Below, one piece after another: positions 54,119 through 63,530 of a DNA stretch of 64,000 nt. The stretch comes from an uncultured Bacteroidaceae bacterium. GTDB lineage: Bacteria; Bacteroidota; Bacteroidia; Bacteroidales; Bacteroidaceae. The translations under genes were made by a program, and so were the position numbers. The stretch lies in NCBI GenBank assembly GCA_934293005.1, contig CAKQYA010000010.1:1-64000 (forward strand), written 5' to 3'. The notes under the pieces are model-generated. The model was not told the origin of the DNA and searched no databases. It saw nothing but the letters and a program-made list of their open reading frames with translations. How positions within the stretch are numbered: position 1 is the first letter of the stretch; each line of letters starts with the position of its first letter.

Positions 54119-55164
54119 ACATTCGTCTTATAGCATTGCTATTATGCTCTACAATACTTTTGTTTTCTTGCAACGACACACAGAAAAACAATAGAAGAAC
54201 AAGAAAAAAACCTACGTTGTTTACGCCAGCCTCTTCAGGCAATCCCTATGAGGTAATGGTAGTAGCCGACGATAGCGTATGGAATGGATATGCCGGCAAG
54301 GCTCTGCAGACTATCCTCGACAAGCCTCTTAAAGGCCTGCCACAAGACGAGCCTCAATTTCACAAGAGCCATGTGGAAGAAAAACACTATGACCGAGTGA
54401 CACATTTGTTTCGCAACATTTTCCGCATCGAGATAAGGAACGACTACACGAGAGCCAAGATGACATACGACAAAGATGTGCACTCTACACCTCAGATTAT
54501 CGTCACTCTCTGCGCACCAAGCCAGCTTGATGCATCAGTATATATTACAGAACACACAAAGGACATCGAAAGCCTCTTCACAAGCGAAGAAATCAACAGA
54601 CAGGCTAACAATCTATACTTTGAGCACAATATCAAGTTTGCCAAGGCCGTGAAAGAGATGTTCAACTGTGAGCTGTACATCCCGACAGATCTCTTGAAGA
54701 TGAAAGTTGGCGACAACTTCATCTGGGCAAGCAATGATGGAATATCTAATATTCAGAACATCTGCATCTATTCTCTGCCTTACGTGAGCGAGAAAATGTT
54801 CACAAAAAAACCATATATGGCCTTGCGCGACACAGTGATGAAGAAAAATATCCCTGGAGCAAAACCAAACATGTGGATGCAGACAAACCATGAATTTGTA
54901 TGGACAAAGAACATCTCTGTCAATGGGCAATATGCTATGGAAGCACGCGGCCTTTGGGAGATGAGAAACGATGCCATGGGCGGTCCTTTCGTGAGCCACT
55001 CAAGGATAGACAAAAAAAATGGCAGAGTTATTGTTGTGGAAGCATTTGTCTTTGCTCCTGAAAAGATGAAACGCACCATGCTTAGAAGGCTGGAAGCTGC
55101 TCTCTACACTCTTGAGACACCTGAAACAGATGATAACACAGAAGTGAAAGAAACAAAGAAATAA
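54115..55164 (+). CDS. DUF4837 lipoprotein
   Basis: This 349-aa predicted lipoprotein has a signal peptide MNIRLIALLLCSTILLFSC with Cys19 as lipid-modified residue, followed by basic RRTRKKPTLFTP. The mature protein contains YEVMVVADDSVWNG near its start, RIEIRNDYTRAKMTYDKDV, LYIPTDLLKMKVGDNFIWAS, and FVSHSRIDKKNGRVIVVEAFV. These are hallmarks of DUF4837, a Bacteroidota family without a known function. The rlmN-DUF4837-pdxA arrangement is seen in relatives (from memory). It is cotranscribed with rlmN. Confidence 0.88.
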   Translation: MNIRLIALLLCSTILLFSCNDTQKNNRRTRKKPTLFTPASSGNPYEVMVVADDSVWNGYAGKALQTILDKPLKGLPQDEPQFHKSHVEEKHYDRVTHLFRNIFRIEIRNDYTRAKMTYDKDVHSTPQIIVTLCAPSQLDASVYITEHTKDIESLFTSEEINRQANNLYFEHNIKFAKAVKEMFNCELYIPTDLLKMKVGDNFIWASNDGISNIQNICIYSLPYVSEKMFTKKPYMALRDTVMKKNIPGAKPNMWMQTNHEFVWTKNISVNGQYAMEARGLWEMRNDAMGGPFVSHSRIDKKNGRVIVVEAFVFAPEKMKRTMLRRLEAALYTLETPETDDNTEVKETKK

Positions 55165-55243
55165 AGTGAACGCTTCACATTATAGACGCTTCACATATAT
55201 ACAGAGATAATACTTAAAAGAAAACACATCAACAGATAATATA

Positions 55244-56332
55244 ATGGAAAAAATTAAAATAGGCATCACTCACGGCGACATCAATGGCGTAGGCTACGAG
55301 ATGATACTCAAGACTTTTCAGACAGAAGGCATGGCATCATTGTGCACCGCTATAGTGTATGGATCTCCAAAAGCAGCTGCTTACCACAAGAAGGCCATCA
55401 ACTGCCAAACAGGTTTCCAGTTGGTCGACTCGGCCGACATGGCAAAAGAAGGTGTGCTTAATATGGTCAACTGTTTTGGAGAAGAGGAACAGAAGATTGA
55501 GTTCGGACGTCCAAGTGAGGAAGCTGGCAAAGCAGCCCTTGTGGCTTTGAATGCAGCTCTTGAAGATCTCAAAACCGGTAAAATTGACGCTCTCGTCACC
55601 ACTCCTATATACAACAGCAGCATCACCACCGATGACGGCAACGCTTTCACAGGGCAGACATCATACATAGAAGAAAAAGTTGGCGAAGGTAGAAAGGCCC
55701 TTAAGATTTTCGCTTTGGGCAATCTGCGCGTAGCTTTGGCTACCGACAAGATGCCATTGAATGAGACAGTGCCAAACATCACTAAGGAAAATGTAGCAGA
55801 GAAACTTGTCATACTGCACAACACTCTCAAGCGCGACTTTTTCATCGACAACCCTCGCATAGCTGTGCTTGCACTCAATCCGGATGCTGACGGCGAAACT
55901 GAAAACGAGGTGCTCAAGCCTGTGATAGACGAACTCTTCAAACGCGGTGTGAGATGCATAGGACCATACGAGGCTGCCAAGTTCTTCGGCAACGGCATGC
56001 AAGAATATTACGATGCCATCCTCGCCATGTATTATGACCAAGGCGTGTCGGCATTCAAAGCCATAGCAAGAAGAGACGGCATCAACTACACCGCTGGCTT
56101 GCCAGTGCTCCGCACCGCACCTGCCATGGGCGTCTGCTACGAAGAAGCAGGAAAAGACATGATTGACGAGGAGTCGCTTCGCCAAGCCATATATGCCGCT
56201 ATCGACGCAGCCCGCAATCGCGCTCGCTTTGACAAAGAAAGAGCCAATCCGCTGAAAAAACAATATTTTGAGAAGAGGGACGACTCCGACAAGCTCAAGC
56301 TCGACCAGGTGACAGACGAAGACAAAGATTAA
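55244..56332 (+). CDS. pdxA: 4-hydroxythreonine-4-phosphate dehydrogenase
   Basis: PdxA is an NAD-dependent step in the DXP-dependent route to pyridoxal phosphate. The 362-aa protein begins KIGITHGDINGVGYEM, a Bacteroidota variant of the usual TxGDPAGIG. Further family features are VTTPIYNSSITTDDGNAFTGQTSYIEE (with the metal/phosphate-binding region), VLALNPDADGETENEV, the metal Asp/His in YYDQGVSAFKAIARRDGINYTAGLP and LRTAPAMGVCYEEAGKD. PLP is the cofactor of several enzymes in this window. It follows the DUF4837 gene by 79 bp. Confidence 0.95.
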   Translation: MEKIKIGITHGDINGVGYEMILKTFQTEGMASLCTAIVYGSPKAAAYHKKAINCQTGFQLVDSADMAKEGVLNMVNCFGEEEQKIEFGRPSEEAGKAALVALNAALEDLKTGKIDALVTTPIYNSSITTDDGNAFTGQTSYIEEKVGEGRKALKIFALGNLRVALATDKMPLNETVPNITKENVAEKLVILHNTLKRDFFIDNPRIAVLALNPDADGETENEVLKPVIDELFKRGVRCIGPYEAAKFFGNGMQEYYDAILAMYYDQGVSAFKAIARRDGINYTAGLPVLRTAPAMGVCYEEAGKDMIDEESLRQAIYAAIDAARNRARFDKERANPLKKQYFEKRDDSDKLKLDQVTDEDKD

Positions 56333-56348
56333 GTCAGAAGAATGTATT

Positions 56349-56379
56349 AAGTAGGTGCTCATTATTATGGCACCTACTT
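56349..56379 (+). terminator. Stem-loop after pdxA
   Basis: A perfect 10-bp stem AAGTAGGTGC/GCACCTACTT with an 11-nt loop starts 16 bp past the pdxA stop. No T tract follows, so it may be a terminator or a processing site before the flippase-like gene. Confidence 0.55.
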
Positions 56380-56419
56380 GTACAAATGACACATAAAGTG
56401 CCAGTGATAAAAAAACGAA

Positions 56420-57466
56420 ATGAAGAATAAAACAAGAAACATATTCTTTGCTTTCGGCTTGATAGCTATAGTGGTGATGTTGTTCACCTTCAAAGTGTCA
56501 TTCAAGCAACTGTGGGACGACATCACCCACGCAGGCTATTGGCTTTTAGCCATACTTAGTTTATGGACCTTTCTATATGTGATGAATGCTCTCACATGGA
56601 GAACCATCATACGTGGCTCTGGCAATTGTCCTGTGCCATTTTGGAAGTTGCTGAAGATCACCATCACAGGGTTTGCGCTCAACTATGCCACACCTGCTGG
56701 CCTTATGGGTGGAGAACCATACAAAATAATGGAGATGAAGCCATACATAGGCACACAGAGGGCCACTTCAAGCGTACTTCTCTTTGCCATGATGCACATA
56801 TTCTCCCATTTCTGCTTTTGGGCCACAAGCATCATTGTTTATGTGGCATTAGCGTGGACTGGTTTTTTAAGACTTGACATTGTCATGAGTGTCGTTCTAA
56901 TGCTGATGATGGCTTTCTGTGCTGGTGGCATATATCTTTTCATGAGAGGATACAAACACGGCATGGTGATGCGACTGATGTCTATGCTCGGCCGTCTGCC
57001 AGGACTGAAAAGCAAGATGGTCGACTTAATGAACAAACATGAAGCAGACCTAAAGAAAATAGACCAGCAGATAGCAGAACTTCACACACAAAATAAGAGA
57101 AGCTTCTACGCAAGTTTTGCGCTTGAATATGCAGGACGCATATTTCAGAGCTTTGAAATATATTTCATGCTCATTCTCTTTGATGCCAGTAATGACGGAG
57201 GACTCACATTTGTTTATTCCTTCCTCATCCTGTCATTCACAAGTCTATTTGCCAACCTGCTTTTCTTCATGCCATTGCAACTTGGAGGCAGAGAAGGAGG
57301 ATTTGCCATGTCGGTGGCCCAGATGGGCATGACAAGCGACATCGGGATGTTTGTAAGCATCATATGCCGCGTGAGAGAACTGTTTTGGACAGCTGTGGGC
57401 CTTTTGCTCATGAAAGTAGGCAACAAGACACTCGACCAGATAGAGAATCAAGATAATGAGCTTTGA
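56420..57466 (+). CDS. Flippase-like integral membrane protein (lysylphosphatidylglycerol synthase TM region family)
   Basis: This 348-aa polytopic inner-membrane protein of the UPF0104/LPG_synthase_TM family has about eight membrane segments (e.g. NIFFAFGLIAIVVMLFTF, YWLLAILSLWTFLYVMNA). The family motif FALNYATPAGLMGGEPYK and the late LLFFMPLQLGGREGGFAMS with the conserved Gly-rich loop are present. A basic cytoplasmic loop with a coiled-coil-like stretch lies between about 190 and 230. Members include lipid flippases and unknown transporters. The gene overlaps or closely adjoins the next gene and begins the envelope-related run. Substrate unknown. Confidence 0.9.
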   Translation: MKNKTRNIFFAFGLIAIVVMLFTFKVSFKQLWDDITHAGYWLLAILSLWTFLYVMNALTWRTIIRGSGNCPVPFWKLLKITITGFALNYATPAGLMGGEPYKIMEMKPYIGTQRATSSVLLFAMMHIFSHFCFWATSIIVYVALAWTGFLRLDIVMSVVLMLMMAFCAGGIYLFMRGYKHGMVMRLMSMLGRLPGLKSKMVDLMNKHEADLKKIDQQIAELHTQNKRSFYASFALEYAGRIFQSFEIYFMLILFDASNDGGLTFVYSFLILSFTSLFANLLFFMPLQLGGREGGFAMSVAQMGMTSDIGMFVSIICRVRELFWTAVGLLLMKVGNKTLDQIENQDNEL

Positions 57467-57488
57467 CACCATTGACAACAACTTAAAC

Positions 57489-58400
57489 ATGAAACTTTTA
57501 GGCATAAGACGCGGAGCCAAATACTCCCCTAACCTTGTGGACAGCGATGCTGCCATATTCAATAAGGTGGCAAGCGAACTGAAGGACATGGGGCACGATG
57601 TGGATGTGATAACCGAAGACGAGATGCTATTGACGAAACAAGAGGAATACGATCGAGTGTTTGGAATGGAAAGAAACTGCACAAGCATACAACAGTTGAT
57701 GCTAAACACAAACGAAGCCACACCTGTAGCTGGCACCCCACAAGAAACAAACGCTGACAAGAGATTTTTCAATTCTCTCTCTGGCATCATGACATGTACG
57801 TGCAAAGGTGTTGTATGCGAAAAGATGAAAGAAGCAAACGTGCCGCAACCTGAATACATATATTACAACGATGGCATAAAGGTTTCGGCAAGCTACAATC
57901 AAAAAGGTTTGGATGCAGCAGCTGAATGCAGCAATGAAATAAGCCTCCCGGTGTGGATAAAAAACAGCGACACAAGCGCTGTCACAGCTGACGACACTGT
58001 ATATTGCGCCACCCAACAAGAAAAGACTATGGCGATAGAGCGTTTCAAGGAGAGAAATATCATGACATGGGTTGAGCAGAAGCATCTTGCAGGCGACCTG
58101 ATCAAGTTTTATGGAGTAGAAGGCACAAGTTTTTTCCATTGGCAATATGCCAGTCATGGACACTCAAAGTTTGGATTAGAAAGCATCAATGGAAAAGAAA
58201 AGGGATACACATTCACTCCCAAAGTCATAAAGGAGCATCTCGACAGGTTTGCGGCATTGATTGATGTTCCCATCTACGGCGGCGATGCCATCATTGATGC
58301 AGATGGAAATTTCTGGATTATCGACTTTAACGACTTTCCAAGTTTTTCCTCATGCAGAGACGAGGCTGCCAAGGCAATAGCCAAGAGAATAACACTCTAA
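57489..58400 (+). CDS. ATP-grasp-like protein of unknown substrate
   Basis: This 303-aa soluble protein starts MKLLGIRRGAKYSPNLVDSD, a typical opening for a small ATP-grasp ligase subfamily, followed by a Rossmann-like helix VASELKDMGHDVDVI. The C-terminal half carries the metal/ATP region YGGDAIIDADGNFWIIDFND, with the acidic residues expected in ATP-grasp catalysis, and WVEQKHLAGDLIKFYGVEG upstream of it. ATP-grasp enzymes ligate a carboxylate to an amine or thiol, or phosphorylate. The frame is open eleven codons upstream to an ATG at 57456 overlapping the flippase gene by 11 bp; the later start fits the domain better. The domain call is an inference from motif shape. Confidence 0.75.
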   Translation: MKLLGIRRGAKYSPNLVDSDAAIFNKVASELKDMGHDVDVITEDEMLLTKQEEYDRVFGMERNCTSIQQLMLNTNEATPVAGTPQETNADKRFFNSLSGIMTCTCKGVVCEKMKEANVPQPEYIYYNDGIKVSASYNQKGLDAAAECSNEISLPVWIKNSDTSAVTADDTVYCATQQEKTMAIERFKERNIMTWVEQKHLAGDLIKFYGVEGTSFFHWQYASHGHSKFGLESINGKEKGYTFTPKVIKEHLDRFAALIDVPIYGGDAIIDADGNFWIIDFNDFPSFSSCRDEAAKAIAKRITL

Positions 58401-58593
58401 AGCAATGAAGCAACACGCTTGCATCCCACACAACATATTATTCCATGCAAAAGTCCTTGCGATTCTATGAACATGATTATTTTGCAGGAATCAGACAATT
58501 ACGTTTACATGAAATAAACACTTGTTCCATAGCAAGGAAGAAGCCTATAAAGAAAATAGAAAGCTTAAGTATTAATTTTTTTAGGATATAACG

Positions 58594-59583
58594 ATGAAAG
58601 AGACAATCAAATCTACTCTGAAATCGAGCGACACAGAAGAATGGCTCGACACAGTTTGGACACGCCCTATTGGATACATGTGGGCTAAATTGTTCGACAA
58701 GCTCAACATACACCCAAACACCGTGACTGTGCTCTCCATGATTATTGGCGCAGCGTCAGCATGGTTCTTCGTGCATGGAAGCTGGCGCACAGAAGGAGTC
58801 CATGGCCTCGTATGCAATGTCATTGCAATGCTGTTGCTTGCTTGGGCCAACTTCTATGACAGCGCTGATGGCCAGCTGGCACGCATGACAGGCAAAAAGA
58901 CCAAGCTTGGGCGCATCCTCGACGGTGCTGCAGGCGATGTGTGGTTTATTGCCATATATCATGCATTGTTGTTCCGCATGATAACTCATCATGCGATGGA
59001 ATTTGAATGGCTTGGCATTGAGGACAACATCACAAATACTGTCATCTTCGCCATTTTGTTCTATGCTCTGATATGGTTCTCCGGCATTGCATGCCATGGT
59101 CGCCAATGCGGTCTGGCCGATTATTACCGCCAAGCCCATCTTTTCTTCCTGCGCGGCAAGGATGGAAGCGAACTTGACAATTCCATACAGCAGCAAAATC
59201 TGTATGATTCCACACCATGGAAAGGCAATGTCATCCAAAAACTCTTTCTGATAACATACATCAAATACACAAAGAACCAAGAATCTCAGACACCAGTATT
59301 CCAGAAACTGATGACAGCAATAAAGAATAAATATGGCACAGCAGAACGTATTCCCGAATCGCTTAAGGGAGAATACCGCATGCTGAGTCTGCCGATGATG
59401 AAATGGACCAACATTCTCACTTTCAACACACGTGCCATCGCATTATATCTATTCTGTATCATAGACTTGCCATGGTTGTATCTCATTTTTGAAATTGTAG
59501 TCATGTCTGCCATATATTTCCACATGAGATATCAGCATGAAAAATTCTGCGCAAAACTTTATATGAAGTATTTCATGAAGTAA
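58594..59583 (+). CDS. CDP-alcohol phosphatidyltransferase family membrane protein
   Basis: This 329-aa integral-membrane enzyme of the CDP-alcohol phosphatidyltransferase family joins a CDP-linked lipid or alcohol to an acceptor. The family motif is D-x2-DG-x2-AR-x8-G-x3-D-x3-D. Here it reads D89-SA-D92-G-QL-A96-R97-x8-G106-RIL-D110-GAAG-D115, so the last Asp is one position later than normal. Membrane segments surround it (e.g. MIIGAASAWFFV). A long loop (~170-280) separates the C-terminal helices. The product is unknown: phosphatidylinositol-phosphate, phosphatidylglycerol-phosphate or another head group are possible. It is upstream of a HAD hydrolase. Confidence 0.9.
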   Translation: MKETIKSTLKSSDTEEWLDTVWTRPIGYMWAKLFDKLNIHPNTVTVLSMIIGAASAWFFVHGSWRTEGVHGLVCNVIAMLLLAWANFYDSADGQLARMTGKKTKLGRILDGAAGDVWFIAIYHALLFRMITHHAMEFEWLGIEDNITNTVIFAILFYALIWFSGIACHGRQCGLADYYRQAHLFFLRGKDGSELDNSIQQQNLYDSTPWKGNVIQKLFLITYIKYTKNQESQTPVFQKLMTAIKNKYGTAERIPESLKGEYRMLSLPMMKWTNILTFNTRAIALYLFCIIDLPWLYLIFEIVVMSAIYFHMRYQHEKFCAKLYMKYFMK

Positions 59584-59814
59584 GCAGACATGTTCTTGAT
59601 GCCCTCAATATTGGTGCAACTGTTTCTTATGTCTTAAGAATCCACGCCTACATGGCGACAGATAATAAGAAACGCCTGATTCGCAAGATGGAAATGAAAG
59701 AATAAGAAAACTCAATATTTTTGATTTCTTATAATATTTCAAACACATGCATCATTTGCATGACAAAAAAAACAAGTTACAGACCACCACTAAACATACA
59801 TTTATTACGACACA

Positions 59815-60558
59815 ATGATTCAAGCCATCATATTTGATTACGGAGGCACAATCGACACAGATTCTCTGCATTGGAGCGAAGTGCTCTGGAAAGGATACAT
59901 GCACGTAGGCGTGCCTGTCACCAAAGAAGAGTTTCGAACCAGTTATGTAGTGGCAGAGCGTGCCTTAGCACGTCATCCATACATTAAGCCAGAACACGAT
60001 TTCCATGATCTGCTCATAATAAAATGCGATATAGAAACCAACGACCTTATGGAAAGAGGGGCATGGCAAGTAGACAACGATGAGCGCAAGGCAAAGAGCA
60101 ATCAGATTGCACAATTTTGTTACGACTACGTGCTCGACACTTTAAAGATGAGCCGTCCAGTCATTAAGCGGTTAGCCAATAAATATCCTCTTGTGCTTGT
60201 GAGCAATTTCTACGGCAACATTGAGACAATACTCAACGATTTCCATCTCAACAACTATTTCAAGCATGTGGTGGAAAGTGCTGTAGTAGGCATAAGAAAA
60301 CCAGACCCAAGGATTTTCCAATTGGGTGTGGATGCATTAAGAGAGGCCACTCATAAATCTGCTGAGGATTTGCCTGCTGAATGCATCCTCGTTGTTGGCG
60401 ACAGCTACAGCAAAGATATAGTGCCGGCAAACAGCATTGGATGCAAGACTGTATGGATTAGAGGCATCGGATGGGGCGAAGAAACCGTGGATGAGTCGGT
60501 GCCATCATGCATAATAGAAAGCATCGCACAGCTTGAGGATGCTGTTGCACAATTATGA
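59815..60558 (+). CDS. HAD-superfamily hydrolase
   Basis: This 247-aa soluble HAD-superfamily protein, subfamily IA, has motif I FDYGGTIDTD (nucleophile Asp8; the usual second Asp at +2 is Gly10), motif II LVSNFYGN, motif III the Lys in GIRKPDPRIFQLG, and motif IV VVGDSYSKDIVPANSIGC. The helical cap is around residues 18-85. The Gly at +2 is found in some active family branches. The gene starts 231 bp after the CDP-alcohol phosphatidyltransferase gene; the spacer holds an inverted repeat (GTTTCTTAT at 59622, ATAAGAAAC at 59665). It could dephosphorylate a product of that enzyme, but that is inference. Confidence 0.9.
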   Translation: MIQAIIFDYGGTIDTDSLHWSEVLWKGYMHVGVPVTKEEFRTSYVVAERALARHPYIKPEHDFHDLLIIKCDIETNDLMERGAWQVDNDERKAKSNQIAQFCYDYVLDTLKMSRPVIKRLANKYPLVLVSNFYGNIETILNDFHLNNYFKHVVESAVVGIRKPDPRIFQLGVDALREATHKSAEDLPAECILVVGDSYSKDIVPANSIGCKTVWIRGIGWGEETVDESVPSCIIESIAQLEDAVAQL

Positions 60559-60583
60559 CACATTTATATATTATACACAAATC

Positions 60584-63199
60584 ATGAACAACAAACGGTT
60601 AATAATAATGGTGCTGACCTTCATGGTGGGCATCACATCAAGTATGGCTCAAGTGACAGGTAAGGTCATAGACAGCAAGACGCGTGAGCCGCTCGATTAT
60701 GTGAACGTGTATTATGAGGGGAAGAATGTGGGCGACCAGACCAACGAGAACGGTGAGTTTGTATTGAAAGAAGACAGCACATGGAAGTCAATCACAGTTC
60801 TTTCTATGGGTTATAAGACCCAAACAATCAGGCTTGGTCATTTCGGACAAAATAAAAACATCACTGTAAAACTTGAGCCCGAAGGCAAATCGCTGAAAGG
60901 TGTCACAGTGAAAGCGAAAAGAACCAAATACAGCCGCAAGAACAATCCAGCTGTCGAACTGATGAAGAAAGTCATTGCCAATAAGAAGCATAGCGACCTT
61001 CATTCAAAAGACTTCTTCACATACACTAAATATGAGAAGATGACATTTTCGCTTAACGAGGTGAGCGACAAAATCTTCGAAGAGGGCGAATACAAACGTT
61101 TTGCCTTTCTGAAGGATCATGTGGAACGCTCTCCACAAACAGGCAAGTTGATTCTGCCTCTTACCGTCGACGAGACGCTTTCAGAACATTTCTACCGCAA
61201 AGACCCTAAGTCGGAAAAAACAGTCATCAAGGGCGAAAGCAGCAAAGGTGTGACCGAACTGGTCAACACAGGTGAGATCCTGACCACAACGCTGAAAGAT
61301 GTGTTCACCGATGTGGACATATATCAAGACGAATGTCGCCTGCTGCAATATCCATTCCGCTCCCCTATAGCCGACAATGCCATCTCATTTTACAGATATT
61401 ATCTGCAAGACACCATATTTATCGAGGATGACAAGGTCGTCGATGTGGGCTTCTTGCCCAACAATCAGCAGGACTTCGGTTTTTCTGGCCACCTGTATAT
61501 ACTTCTCGACCCCGACTCAACATTTCAAGTGAGAAGAGTCGACCTTACCATACCACGCCGCAGCGATGTGAATTTCGTTGACAACATGATAATCTCCCAA
61601 GACTTCACACAACTCGAGACGGGCGATCGCGTTGCTTCAACAAACGACATGCTTGTCGAACTGAAATTGTCAAAGTGGCTTGGCAAGTTCCAAGTGCAGC
61701 GAATCACACGATTGTCCGACATTGGCTTTGACGACATACCACGTTCACTATTCAAAAACATCAAAGGCAACACGCTTCGCGAGCCAGATGCTTCAATGCA
61801 GGATGATGCGTTCTGGAATAAGTACCGCAAGGTCGAACTGACAAGTTCTGAAGGAAAGATGGACAGTTTCCTCGACCGCCTCACACATATCAAGGGATTC
61901 AAATATGTGCTCTTTGGCTTTAAGGCACTTGTGGAAAACTTTGTAGAGACTGGCGATTCGCTACATCCAAACTATGTAGACATAGGCCCTGTCAACACAA
62001 TGATCTCAGGCAACAATTACGATGGTTTGCGCCTTCGTCTGTCAGCATTGACAACAGCCAATCTTTCACCACATCTTTTTGCCAATGGATATGTGGCATA
62101 TGGCACAAACACTAAGAATGTGTATTGGAAAGGCCAACTCACTTATGCTTTCAACAAGAAAGCATATTTGCCTCGCGAGTTTCCACAGCACAATCTGTCT
62201 GTGAGCTGGCTCGACGATGTGGTATCTCCTTTCGACAAGTTTGTGCCTACCGACAAGGACAACATGTTCACATCACTGCATACCTCTAAAGTAGACCAGT
62301 ACCACCACACACGTGAACTAAATGTCGACTATACCAGAGAGTATGAAAACGGATGGAAAATCAATGCGCAGTATACCCGCACACGAAACCATCCTGTAGA
62401 TGCACTTTTCTATCAGCGCCTTGATGGTACAGGCACCCCCGTCAACGACCCAAGCAAATGGGTGGCAGGCATAACCACTTCTGAAATTAAGGCTGGATTC
62501 ACATTCGAGCCAAACGTCACATACATCAACACCAAGCAGCGACGCGTCAAGATCAATCATGATGCTCCAATATTCTCTCTCACCCACACAATGGGATTTG
62601 ACGGTTTCCTTGGCGGACAATACAACTATCATGTGACCGAAATGGGAATGTACAAACGATTGTGGCTGGGCAAGTTCGGCAAACTCGACACAGACATCAA
62701 AATGGGGGCTCAATGGAATAAGGTTCCTTTCCCATTGTTGATACATCCTGCAGCCAACACTTCTTACATCATAGAAGACAACACCTTCTCTCTCATTTCC
62801 AATCTTGAGTTCCTCAACGACCGCTACGCTTCTCTCATGAGCGAATGGGACCTCAATGGCTGGCTCTTCAACCGCATTCCATTGCTGCAAAAACTTAAAT
62901 GGAGAGAATGTATCGGTCTTAACGTGCTTTGGGGACAACTCACCGACAAGAACAACCCTGCCAAATCTGGCTATACAGACTACGACCTTTTCTATTTCCC
63001 GGGTCACTTCCAGCCAGACGGTTCCTATGAACAGAACACCGTGTGCATGGACACTAAGAAACCATACGTGGAATGCCGAATTGGCATACACAACATATTC
63101 AAGCTGATAGAGATTGACTATGTGCGTCGTCTCACATATCTCAACAACCCCAACACCAACAAATGGGGCGTGCGACTGAAAGTGAGAATGACATTCTGA
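60584..63199 (+). CDS. DUF5686 outer-membrane protein with carboxypeptidase-regulatory-like domain
   Basis: This 871-aa protein has a signal peptide (MNNKRLIIMVLTFMVGITSSMAQ) followed by a CarboxypepD_reg-like domain (~24-105: VTGKVIDSKTREPLDYVNVY, VLSMGYKTQTIRL). The rest is the DUF5686 family: NPAVELMKKVIANKKHSDL, YTKYEKMTFSLNEV, and a long beta-strand-rich barrel-like region ending LRKVRMTF-like LKVRMTF, a terminal aromatic typical of outer-membrane barrels. No ligand is known. The frame opens 17 codons upstream inside the HAD gene, but the signal peptide fixes the start. It is probably cotranscribed with the HAD gene and ends in a terminator. Confidence 0.9.
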   Translation: MNNKRLIIMVLTFMVGITSSMAQVTGKVIDSKTREPLDYVNVYYEGKNVGDQTNENGEFVLKEDSTWKSITVLSMGYKTQTIRLGHFGQNKNITVKLEPEGKSLKGVTVKAKRTKYSRKNNPAVELMKKVIANKKHSDLHSKDFFTYTKYEKMTFSLNEVSDKIFEEGEYKRFAFLKDHVERSPQTGKLILPLTVDETLSEHFYRKDPKSEKTVIKGESSKGVTELVNTGEILTTTLKDVFTDVDIYQDECRLLQYPFRSPIADNAISFYRYYLQDTIFIEDDKVVDVGFLPNNQQDFGFSGHLYILLDPDSTFQVRRVDLTIPRRSDVNFVDNMIISQDFTQLETGDRVASTNDMLVELKLSKWLGKFQVQRITRLSDIGFDDIPRSLFKNIKGNTLREPDASMQDDAFWNKYRKVELTSSEGKMDSFLDRLTHIKGFKYVLFGFKALVENFVETGDSLHPNYVDIGPVNTMISGNNYDGLRLRLSALTTANLSPHLFANGYVAYGTNTKNVYWKGQLTYAFNKKAYLPREFPQHNLSVSWLDDVVSPFDKFVPTDKDNMFTSLHTSKVDQYHHTRELNVDYTREYENGWKINAQYTRTRNHPVDALFYQRLDGTGTPVNDPSKWVAGITTSEIKAGFTFEPNVTYINTKQRRVKINHDAPIFSLTHTMGFDGFLGGQYNYHVTEMGMYKRLWLGKFGKLDTDIKMGAQWNKVPFPLLIHPAANTSYIIEDNTFSLISNLEFLNDRYASLMSEWDLNGWLFNRIPLLQKLKWRECIGLNVLWGQLTDKNNPAKSGYTDYDLFYFPGHFQPDGSYEQNTVCMDTKKPYVECRIGIHNIFKLIEIDYVRRLTYLNNPNTNKWGVRLKVRMTF

Positions 63200-63201
63200 T
63201 G

Positions 63202-63244
63202 AAAAGCAGGCGTTCAATATAATTTCATTGAACGCCTGCTTTTT
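63202..63244 (+). terminator. Intrinsic terminator after the DUF5686 gene
   Basis: A perfect 17-bp stem AAAAGCAGGCGTTCAAT/ATTGAACGCCTGCTTTT with an 8-nt loop starts two bases after the stop codon and runs into T5. Confidence 0.9.
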
Positions 63245-63444
63245 CATAAATCGTTCATTATGCAAAGAAGATAGTCATTCAATCAACATTTCATTTGGCA
63301 TGGCTTGGCGGATCATCATGTTTCATCCTTGGCGCGCTTTGGCCATAATCGGTCTTTAGGCAGAAAAAATGATTTATTCAATGAATATCGCCTTTGGCAT
63401 AACTCTGCAAAACAATCCAGTTAAACCCTAAGCACGACTGCAAA

Positions 63445-63530
63445 ATCTTGATTTGGTTTTTCAGCATGTGGCATCCATAAAAAAGTATCCTAAGATACTT
63501 TGCCATGTATCCTTACCCTCTTTTTTTGAC
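63445..63530 (-). repeat. Palindromic element, copy B (one 18-bp unit, inverted)
   Basis: AAGTATCCTAAGATACTT occurs once at 63483-63500. On the minus strand the unit is preceded by GAGGGTAAGGATACATGGC, matching the flank GAGGGTAAGGATACTTGGC of copy A at all but one base, and followed by CTGAAAAACCAAATCAAGAT-like text matching the other flank of copy A (CTTGAAAAACTGAATCAAGG). The whole element is thus shared, with a different number of central units. Confidence 0.8.

Noticed and set aside
62318..63265. Antisense frame of 315 codons in the DUF5686 gene
   Set aside because: It is a shadow of the real barrel gene; it crosses the intrinsic terminator stem and shows no domain.
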